Shown here: positions 23,994 to 32,912 of the stretch, piece after piece | Layout of the letters: every line of letters begins with the position of its first letter | Position numbering within the stretch: the stretch's first letter is position 1 | Source of the DNA: Paramarasmius palmivorus | Lineage: Eukaryota; Basidiomycota; Agaricomycetes; Agaricales; Marasmiaceae | Reading direction: 5' to 3' | DNA length: 64,000 nt | NCBI GenBank assembly: GCA_037176845.1 | Contig: JAYKXP010000030.1 | Coordinates: 310,001-374,000, forward strand | Position numbers and translations under genes: made by a program | The notes under the pieces: model-generated | Databases searched by the model: none | The model's input: only the letters and a program-made list of their open reading frames with translations | What the model was told of the DNA's origin: nothing

Positions 23994-26900
23994 ATGTCTT
24001 CGTCATCCACCGTTACACCACCGACAACCGTCAAAGACCCGCCCGTCTGCTCATTCTTTGTCAAAGGGAAATGCAGATACGGAGAAAGATGCCGAAAACG
24101 TCATGTTCCTGCCCAAGTCGTTGACAGTAGCGCTCAAGGTGCGACGCCTACAGAGGTTCGTTTCTTTCTTTTTTTTTCGTTTACCAGAGTTGTGAAAGAC
24201 TTTTCTTTTAGTTTCGTACACAGAACCGGACATCCGTTACTACCAACGTTTCTTCAGAGGTCCCTGAGCCGAGCCAGAACCGCCCTTACGCCACACAGTC
24301 TACTAAACCTTGCTTCAAATGGGCCCGAGGATCCTGTCCTCGAGGGGACCAGTGCAAGTATCGCCATGACCCGGATGCAAGGAAAGTTCCAGTCATCCAG
24401 AAAGACCAGAAAGGCCAGGAAACGACGGGGGGAGAAGAACCCCAAAGTCCCCGTGCTTGCACTGCTTCTACGGCGATCGGGCCGAAGAAGGAACAGGGCG
24501 TTAGCTTTGCTCAAATTGATGGGATAACACAGGACCAAAGTAACCGAGCTACTCCGATTGAAACTATTCGTCGTCAAACCAAACGTCGCCAGTCCAAGAA
24601 AGAGGCCCACGAAGAAAGGGAAAAAAGAGCACGTAAAGAAGCAGAAGAGAGGGCCCGAAGAGAGGCAGAGGAGAGGGCTCGAAGAGAGGCAGAAGAGAGA
24701 GCCCGTCGGGAAGCCGAAGAAAGAGCACGTCGAGAGGCAGAAGAAAGAGCTCGCAGGGAGGCAGAAGAACGAGCTCGCAGAGAAGCTGAGGAGAGAGCAC
24801 GTAGAGAGGCGGAAGAAAAAGCACGCAGGGAAGCAGAAGAGAAAGCACGTCTCGAAGCTGAGAGAACTCGGCGAATCGAAGCTCAACGTAGGAAAGCTGA
24901 AGAACGAGCGAAAAAGAGAAGAGAAGCTGAAGAAAAGCGCCGTATCGAAGAGGAAGCCCGTCGAGAAGAGAAAGACCGACTCGATGCAGCAAAGACGATT
25001 CAACACCTGGTTCTCGGTAGCACCATTGTCAAGTTTAGTGCAGGTGTCGCCATCGAACGTATCATCACTGGATTTTATTCCTGTCGTGTTCGGATCACGA
25101 ACCTTCCTTTGAACGCGAAACCGCATGAAGTGAAAAATCTTCTGCTTGATCAGGGGATGGAGGAGGATATGTTCCAGCTCGTTAATTTGAGGACTTGGAA
25201 CGGGAAGAAGGAGGCAAACTTTATCGTTGAGGAAGAATGGGGCAGGGCTATTGCTTCAGGTATCGACGGTATCGATTTCCGTGGAGAATCCTTGGTCGTC
25301 GAAGCAACCGACAGTGGAACGCTCGAGGGTATGAACTCCAACAATAGCGCGCTTTTGTCCATCACTTGGCGTATCCCTTTAAGGCGTTTTGCTTTGAGGT
25401 ATTTCTCTCCAGACGAGGCGACTAGACGACTCCATTCCATGAATGTGATCAACGGCCAAAAGATCAAGGTCGAGCAGAATCGTCTGCCGTACAGTACCGT
25501 ACCAGATCCATGCTCCCTTTTGGTCAGTGGATTACCCTCGGACATGTCAGGAGAGGAGGTCAAGGACTTGTTCGATGCATATTCTATTCGTCAAATCTCC
25601 TCTCTTTCCTATAACGAGAACCTTGTTGAAGGATTGCTACAGAACCATATTCGAACTCTCATGTTTGATGGTTCTGTCGATTTCGACCCATCCCAACTCA
25701 ATGCCTCACAGGGTAACCGTTCTCTCCGTGCTCGATTCAAGTCCTGGGAGGATGCGAAGAAGGTCCATGATCAACTTGCCAATAAAAAGTTTGCTTTCAT
25801 TGGAAACTCTACCTTTCGTTTGTGGCTACCCGATCCTTACCAAATCACCATACCGATGCAGCAGTATACGGCTCAGAAGAAACAATGGGACTCGTTTGTC
25901 GATGATACGAAGAATCGAAAGGAGAGTACTCTTCACGTACGGATGTTTCCCGACAAAGTGGTTCTTCGAGTTGGCGGAGATGATATAAAAGCTGTAGGAA
26001 TGCTCAAGGTTCGCGTCGAGAGCCTGGTCGCAGGAGAGGTCCTTCAGGACTTGTGGCATGTATTGTTCGGTTCGGGAGCGGGACAAAGGTTTTTAGCATC
26101 TCTCTATACCGAGACCGGGGCATATGTCAGATACGATTGGAGAGTCAAGCTTCTCAAAGCCTACGGAGACCGAGATGCGGTTGGCCAGGCTCGTGAAAAG
26201 ATAAAGGAAGAATTGACGCGATTGTCTAGTCTGGAATACACTGAACACCTCACTCGTAGTTCTATTCGGTTTTTCGCTCAACGTGGGGTAGCCGCTCTGA
26301 AGGAAGCGTTTGGTGAAGAGAGCGTGGTTCTAGACATTTCCTCCGACCCAGTGCGCATCACGATTCGAGGAGGTGAAGACGCACGCCATTTGCTGAGGAA
26401 GCTTTTGGACGAATCCCTTCTAAACACCGCGACTGATTTCTCCAGCACTTCCGAATCGACATGTCCCGTCTGCTTGATGGACGTCTCGAACCCTGTCAAG
26501 TTGGGATGTGGACACCAGTACTGCACGGCGTGTATTCGTCACTTCTTCACTGCCGACATCAAGAACTTCCCTCTCCTGTGCGGTGGAGATGATGGGATGT
26601 GCATGACACCTATCGCTTTACCCATGATCGAGAAGTTCTTAACCCCTTCCCAACTCAACGCGCTGTTGGAAACCGCGTTTACGACTCATATCGAGAAGAG
26701 CCCGCAATCGTACAGATACTGCAAAACCCCCGATTGCAAACAGATATACAAGTGCGATACCTCCGGGTTCACAAAGACCGCTCGACAATGTCCTTCCTGC
26801 CTTGCATCAGTATGTATGCGTTGTCATGAAGACGGTCACGACGGTATGACTTGCGAAGAGAGACGCATCCAAAGTGATCCAGCCGAACAGGAACGCTTGA

Positions 26901-27427
26901 ACGACGCTTGGGCGAGAGAAGCTGGAGTTAAAAGATGTCCAGAATGTCGAGTCTGGATCCAAAAAACCGAAGGCTGTAACCATATGACTTGTAAATGCGG
27001 AGCCCATATTTGTTGGGTCTGTATGCGCATCTTCACTGCGCAGACGATCTACAATCATATGCACGAAGCTCATGGTGGGATATACGAAATGAATCAACCA
27101 ATGGTCCAAGATGAAGATGTCGACGTTCCAGCACAACTTGAAGCGTTTAGGGCTTTTGAAAATCGTGGTCAGAGGGAACAGGCAAGAAGACTCGAGCAAG
27201 CCCGGCTAGAACGCAACGCTGCTGAAGAAAGAAATCGACGGGTCCAAGAGCGGATGAATCTTTATCAGAATTATTTGGTAGGACAAAGGGAGCGGGATTT
27301 ACAGGCACAAAGGGAGCGGGAGTTACAGGCACAAAGAGAGCGGGAGTTACAGGCACAAAGAGAGCGGGAGTTACAGGCGCAAAGAGAGCGAGAAAGGAGG
27401 AATAATAGTCGGTGTGTCGTGATGTAG
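23994..27427 (+). CDS. CCCH zinc-finger RBR E3 ubiquitin ligase with CaaX box
   Basis: Two exons (23994-24155 and 24212-27427) give 1125 residues. Two CCCH fingers of the form C-x7-C-x5-C-x3-H lie at about 19-37 and 87-105 (CSFFVKGKCRYGERCRKRH, CFKWARGSCPRGDQCKYRH); this type binds RNA. A charged coiled coil of RREAEERA repeats follows to about residue 300, then RRM-like and KH-like stretches (VRITNLPLNAKPHEVKNLL, LLVSGLPSDMSGEEVKDLF). RING1 starts near 805 (CPVCLMDVSNPVKLGCGHQY), then IBR (YCKTPDCKQIYKC, CPSC..CMRCHEDGHDG) and RING2 (CPECRVWIQKTEGCNHMTCK). The Cys of GCNHM (about 976) is the expected thioester-forming residue of RBR ligases. The C-terminal tail has 8-residue repeats (QRERELQA) and ends CVVM, a good farnesylation signal. 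Together this suggests an RNA-linked ligase held at a membrane. The middle recalls the RBR part of plant DEAH11/12 helicases, but no helicase is present. Confidence 0.93.
24631..24860 (+). repeat. 24-nt coding repeat (coiled coil)
   Basis: About nine imperfect copies of a 24-base unit encode RREAEERA. Synonymous changes between copies show it is old and kept for the protein. It forms the long charged helix of the RBR ligase. Confidence 0.85.
27283..27397 (+). repeat. 24-nt coding repeat near C terminus
   Basis: Four nearly identical 24-base units (27283, 27307, 27331, 27355) plus a partial fifth encode QRERELQA. The near identity suggests recent copy-number change. They set the spacing between RING2 and the CaaX box. 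Confidence 0.9.
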
Positions 27428-28142
27428 TGCGACGAGGCTGTAAGTGAGAGCACGGGTTTGTTGTGAACTTGAAAGATACTTTTATTAAGTACATAGTCAA
27501 TTTACAATGTATATTCTATTGGCTTTATCTGCTACTTGTCCATTGCAGTTGTGAAGTCTATGAGGGTTCTATGCTCTCGTCTAAGTATTAGGCGCCGGGA
27601 ACGGCGACTCGGAGGTGACTATTGCTACTGAGAGCCAGTGAGCACCGTGACTCTACTTGCTAAGGCTCCCTCATCGCTAAGACTTCTCTGCCTAGCTTCT
27701 ACAAGTATGTCCTTGCACAGGCTGACGGCCTCTTCAAGAGAATTTCTGGACGAGGACCTCACGCGCTCTTCACGTCTGCCGCGTATTAGTGCGATGGTAG
27801 GCCTCACGTATGTCTTTAGTCAGTTATCGTGGGCATATGATGACCATCCAATAGATTGGAGGCGATGGCACCCAGACAGTTCATCTAGATTCTATACAAT
27901 AATATACGTCAACGCAGCTCTCGATAAGACATGTTAGACTGACATATCGACGCTTCACAGCTCTGGGGTATGCTTCCTATTTTTGCCCTTTCCATCAGTT
28001 TTTTTTACGACCCACGATGTCGACCAGACGATGTCAAGGGACACGCTATCGATGCTTCTTCATCTGCCCGCGTACTCGCTGAAGGAAACGTGTTCAGATC
28101 GGTGAGTTTGACACGAAGGATCCTATGATTTAATTACTCAGT
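27428..28142. other. Intergenic; possible stray minus exon
   Basis: No gene is assigned in these 715 bases. A minus-strand frame at 27625-27807 (VRPTIALIRGRREERVRSSS, then EEAVSLCKDILVEARQR) looks protein-like and could be a terminal exon of the acidic-repeat gene at 28143, but I could not find splice sites that join them in phase. Confidence 0.35.
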
Positions 28143-28788
28143 CTACAAAATGTATGCTAGGTAGTGACCCCGAACCAGGCAGCCGATGGCCCAAACTATC
28201 TCCCACAGAATGCTAATCAGATCTAGAGCAGCGCTTGTGCTTCCACACTCGGTAGAAACTGTGTTCCCAACGTACTGTACGTCAGTACCAACAATATCTC
28301 GTGCTTTCACCACCAACAATAGTCTCCACGATAGCAACAGCTCTTCAAATAACCTTGGAACAGACACAGGAGCATTGAACTCCTTCACCGCTGTGAGTCC
28401 TGAGTGCTCCGAGCGATTCCTTCGTGTGTTAACAAAAGCACACCTATCAGGCTGGATTTGCCAATGTCGAGATCGCAGGTGCCAAAGAAGCCGCCGCAGA
28501 TGTTGAGAGTCGTGTCGGGACTGGAGTCGTCAACTGAGGAGAATGTGCTCTTAAGAGGACTGCGTCTTGCCGATAATGCACCCTTCATGCTTGTACGGGC
28601 ACTTACTGGGCGCTTATTGAATGTGAGAGCTGGGTGAAGCCATCATCGAAGCTGTCATCGAAGCTATCATCGAAGCTATCATCGAAGATCATTGCTCTTC
28701 GACGGCTGAGATCGAGTGAGCTCATGTGCCGCGTCGTCCTTCTTTGGGTGCGCGATGTAGACGCAGCATCCTGGGTTGATATGGCCAT
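28143..28788 (-). CDS. Orphan protein with acidic FDDS repeats
   Basis: Three minus-strand exons (28607-28788, 28444-28565, 28143-28390) join in frame through introns of 41 and 53 nt. The product starts MAISTQDAASTSRTQRRTTR and has four acidic units (FDDS FDDS FDDS FDDG) from a 12-base tandem repeat. It continues LSHSISAQRSPLKSTFSSVD and then a hydrophobic C-terminal part (LFEELLLSWRLLLVVKARDI, LDLISILWEIVWAIGCLV). I do not recognise the family. It lies about 140 bases downstream of NACHT 2 in the same direction. The 5' and 3' limits are uncertain. Confidence 0.45.
28641..28688 (-). repeat. 12-nt tandem repeat, four units
   Basis: Four units of the form tatcatcgaagc sit head to tail, with changes only at one or two positions. 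On the minus strand each encodes FDDS, or FDDG at the end. The unit length keeps frame, so copy number can change without breaking the protein. Confidence 0.9.
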
Positions 28789-28926
28789 CTCTGGTATCTC
28801 AGTGGTAGCGACTTGACCTGACCTATAGGTACATTAACAAGATGAGTGGTGTGTTATGAGAGAGAACTGGCTTACCCTGAAGGAGTCGGTTCGACAATAG
28901 ATTCTCTCTGTCGCGGGGTATGTCCA

Positions 28927-31447
28927 TCACTCTGGATTGCAGTTTTGAGGAGTTTGCGATCCTTCGCGAATGCTCTTTTCAGACGGTACAGTTGCCATAG
29001 CTAGCCAATCCGTTTCAGCAGTAGTCAATCCATGAACCATATTATTCACCTTGACCAAATCGAAACTCCATGTGATGCTTCCAAGGGTGTCCATTGTTAA
29101 TTCTCGTTGGAGAACAGCGGGATCGAGGAACTCAAACCTCTCGTACCAGGTCGTTGAATCTTCTCGGCTGGCACGGAAGAGTACCCAATTCGACGAACGT
29201 AGCGGTATAAGACCGACGTTATCCGCTGACTTCCTCTCGGGTGCCAATAGTGGCACAGGACTTGCTAAGAGTGTGGTCCACACGTTCTCTAGCGGACGAA
29301 TCAACACCGCAAGAATTGTCTTCTTCATATGGTAGCGGGAAGGTACGAGGAGTACCCTGAGGAGCATCATGAGGTATAGCCAATGGTTTAACGACTTTGG
29401 TCCAAGTGCGGCAGTTCTAAAACCAACAGTGAATCCACGAAGGAAAGACTCCGATTTGTGAATGAATTTGCGAGGTACTGAAAAGGTCCCGGGAGTCTAC
29501 ATCGATAAATAAATTTGAGCAAGGTACACTGAAGATTCACATACGAACCTTAGCAAAGGCGACAAACTTTTCAAAGCTTTCCAGAGCGCTATCCAGCTCG
29601 GTAGCAATCAAAACTGCCGCATCCTTATGGTTGTTTCGATGCCAGAAATCGCGGTCTCCTGTGGATACAATACACTTTGATAACAATAGAAGGCAGCGGT
29701 TGAACAATACTGCGAAATAGGAATAAGGGTCAAAATCATCCAGCGCAGCAACAAGATCAGGGCTGAGAGAGCCCGATTGCTTGCAATAAGCGGCCCAAAG
29801 GAGGCAGGCGGTGATCCTCAACTTCACCTCGCCTGAAGTGCGAGATCTGGCTGTCGTGCGAACATGGTTCACCCATGATGGAAGGGAGTCCTCGAAGGAA
29901 AGAGGAAGAGGATGCGGTTGAATGGGACTCAACGGGTACAACGACCGGGTGACGGATAAACATCGAAGTAGAAGCCGTGCAACAAGGTCGCTGTATTGAG
30001 CCTGCGAGTAAGGTTTGACGTGGTAGCATAGCGACCGATTCCTGTCATTGAGGAATTCCGTGAATGATGCATGAAGAAGGGTAATCTTTTCTTCCTCGCC
30101 TTCTGGAACATTCAAAACTGACTGTAACCTGAAGAGTAGCGACCCCGCTTCACCCTGCCTAAGCTGGAGTAACTGCTCTATAGCCCACGATGACCTCCAA
30201 CAAATTCCATAATAACGCAGCCTTGTGAGGCTGCCGAGATCGATATGAGGTGTGAGAAGCAGGCGTAAAATCTGAAGTACCTTGTCACGGTTGGGGCACG
30301 GAAACAGGATTTGACGATAAAGAAGATCCAAGTCAGGATAAGGAGAATCTGGAATATCTTCGGCGGGGGTATAGAGGATTGTTTCGAGACGTTCAAGAGG
30401 AAAGCCATCATCGCTACCCACGAACTTGATGACGGTTGTCACATAGATGAACTGTCCGCTTGCTCGTTGAACAAGTAGATGGATTGCATCCTCGCCCGGC
30501 CAGGTTTCGGAGGTCTTGCGCATGTTACGATAATGCCTCTTTCGAATTTCAGTGAACTGATATCGGAGGTATGTCTCCAGGTCTCGATTTGTTTTGTAGG
30601 ATTCTCCAATTTTAATCCCACCCAGGACTGCTCTGAACCTGGGATGGTCAAAGCTATCCCGAATGCGAGGCTCTGAGCGACTGCAGATGAGAATTATGAA
30701 GGGGAATGGCTTCTCCGGATCGGTAGTCGCGGCTCTAATCATTGCCAAAAGTCGTTCTTGGGACTGAATATCCAAGCACTCGTCAAGGCCATCGATGATG
30801 ATCAAATTAGAAAGTTTGCCACCCGTTTCGGTGAACGCTTTGCAGCATGGTTCCACGATCAGCTTTGTGAACTGGATTTCATATGACGAGTGAAAAATGC
30901 TGGGGTGTTCCCGAATCACGTCGCTGATCAATGGACCAAGCACATGCCGAAGGCTCTCTGACATGGCAAGTTGATAGGCGATGGTTGAAACGAATGGATC
31001 CAACTTGTCACGGCTCGAGTCGTTTCTTGAGAAGAAAAAGCTCGCTGCCAAACGGGTGCTGGCGTATTTTTCTGCAAGAGATTGGGCAATCGCTGATTTG
31101 CCGACTCCTGCTGGGCCGTTTAGCCACGAGACTAAGACGGTAGCTTTGGATTTGCCCTCTACCCATTGACTCAGGTTTTCCAAGATTTCTTCTCGAGTGC
31201 CTGGATGGCAATTTGGTGGGGGGAAGCGTTGTTCGGAGTCAAAGAATGCGTTCGGGGCAGTTCTTGCTGCCAATTGCTCCAATGGCCTATCTGTGAGCTT
31301 GCGTGAGGGAACGTCGAGATGTGGAATATCATGAAGCTCACTTGGGTCTCCAATATAGTTCGTCGTGTGTCTGTTATCCTGAACTCCATAGACCACGTTG
31401 TGTGCATCCCCGTGGATATCGATATCGCTTGAGTTGACGAATGCCAT
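28927..31447 (-). CDS. NACHT-domain STAND NTPase 2 (NLR-like)
   Basis: This is a paralogue of NACHT 1, about 822 residues from two exons (29549-31447 and 28927-29496) joined in phase over a 52-nt intron (29497-29548). The start at 31447 gives MAFVNSSDIDIHGDAHNVVY, aligned to the NACHT 1 N terminus; an earlier ATG at 31540 lies in the inserted element and is rejected. Walker A GPAGVGKS is at about 111-118, Walker B LIIIDGLDE at about 215-223, and a sensor region ILICSRSEPRIR follows. CHPGTREEIL precedes the P-loop. The last exon reads RKFIHKSESFLRGFTVGF, the counterpart of RKFVETLETFYRGFCIGF in NACHT 1. It lacks two introns that NACHT 1 has. No C-terminal repeats are seen. A role in non-self recognition is inferred from the family. 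Confidence 0.9.
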
Positions 31448-31494
31448 TGTTCGAAAGGCGAGGTCACATCGGGAACACAGACGTAGGGGATGAA

Positions 31495-32431
31495 AGGACC
31501 CCGGAATGTCCGGGGGTATCCTGGGTCCCGATCCGGACAAATTTTTGACGATTTTGACCCTTCACCTGGGTCAAAATCCGGACATTTTTGACCTGACGTG
31601 CATTTCTCCTTGAGTCTACGTACGGACAAATTCCATCTTAATCAGGTCAACCTTGATCCCATGTCCGGACATCGGTGGTCGTGTAGCAGACATACCTCTG
31701 AAAACTTTGTACACTGTAGTGTAGTAGGATAGCCATCCAAAATTTTTTCTTGCTCCCGCCAACTTCACCAGATCGAGCCGTGCGGGTTCAAAAGATTGTT
31801 CCGTGACTCGAATTTTCGGAACCCTTCGGACTACTCTCATCACTGCAGCGGTTACCGTTGCTAAGGCAGTAGGTTTCTTTTACTTCTAATAGGCTGCAAA
31901 GAAGCGTCGTGATGAATTCACAAGTGTCGTTCTGCCAAAAGATGTGCTCAACATAGTTGTCAATCCGCTCAAGGTCAACGATTGGGTACTGGTTTCAGCG
32001 TGTAAAGGACATTTACCTGTCAAAAAGTGCGTACTCTGTCGCACTCTACAATAAGTTGAAGGGCCTGGAAGACAAGCTCTCAGCCGCTATTGCTTCATTT
32101 AAGTCGAGGAAGAAGAAGAAATAGCAGTTTACGCCTACAATAGCCCCGGGAGCCTGGATGATCCATTTCATGAAAATCTACATGTATCAGCACTTTTTTG
32201 GATCCTAATACACTCTAATAGAAACTCTATATGTCTGAGAAGCCCTAGAAAGCCCTCCGCCCCCGCGAGGCGAAAAAATCAGCTTATTGAACCTTGATAC
32301 ATTGTCCGGACAAAATCGGTAGGTTTCGACCCAACCTGGGTCCAAATCCGGACATTTTTGGCCCTCATTTTGAGGTTTCGTCCGGACAAAACTGGCCGAA
32401 ATTTTGAACTTTTGGGACCCAGGATAATCCT
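31495..32431. mobile_element. Non-autonomous TIR DNA transposon relic
   Basis: An element of about 937 bases is flanked by the 8-base direct repeat gggatgaa (31487-31494 and 32432-32439), a likely target-site duplication. Both ends start AGGA and share tatcctgggtccc as an inverted repeat. At least six copies of tccggac lie in the subterminal zones, as expected for transposase binding sites. Each end can also form its own small palindrome. Inside, a plus-strand tail at 31990-32124 ends in a Lys-rich C terminus (KLSAAIASFKSRKKKK) and a frame just upstream (LPKDVLNIVVNPLKVNDW) is shifted, so a coding remnant is broken. The 8-base duplication would fit hAT or KDZ/Zisupton-type elements; the family is not settled. 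Confidence 0.75.
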
Positions 32432-32912
32432 GGGATGAAGGGAGAGAACGTCGAAAGAAATGACGGCCTCAGGTCATACTTATATTAATAGCACCCAGGG
32501 CACTGCACGCCATGATTCATACCACCTGCCTAGTCAGCGATTGATCTGGACTAGGACTGAATAGAACTTACAGGCAGTGAAATCTGATCAGAAGACAAAC
32601 AGATCCACGATAGTGCAATATGATTGGATAACGAGGCCTGTACACGCGCCCGACGTAACATGGCAAGCGCCTATCTGAGCTTTGTCGAGTTACCGTATCC
32701 ATGATAATTTGAGGGCATAGAGACTTGTGCTAGAGAAACGGTGAATTGCAATTGAAGACACCAAGTTCAAAATGGTGGAGGTTCAGAGCAAGGATTTGGC
32801 CTGGCAGTTCCGGAGAAAAAGGCGGCAGGCCCCACCAAAATCCGGCCCGGTCCCCACACCGTCATTCTGTCCCAGACTATCACATGCAATACCCTCTTTT
32901 CCTCCTGCGCCC

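Noticed and set aside
24558..25112. Lys/Glu-rich 184-codon frame
   Set aside because: It is another-frame reading of the 24-nt repeats that encode the RBR ligase coiled coil.
31448..31540. Upstream in-frame ATG extending NACHT 2 by 31 residues
   Set aside because: The extension lies partly inside the inserted TIR element and has no match in NACHT 1. The ATG at 31447 aligns with the NACHT 1 start.
32772..32912. Upstream ATG for the ABCD transporter
   Set aside because: It adds a basic, Pro-rich stretch unlike the family; the ATG at 32913 gives a normal ABCD start. It remains possible.
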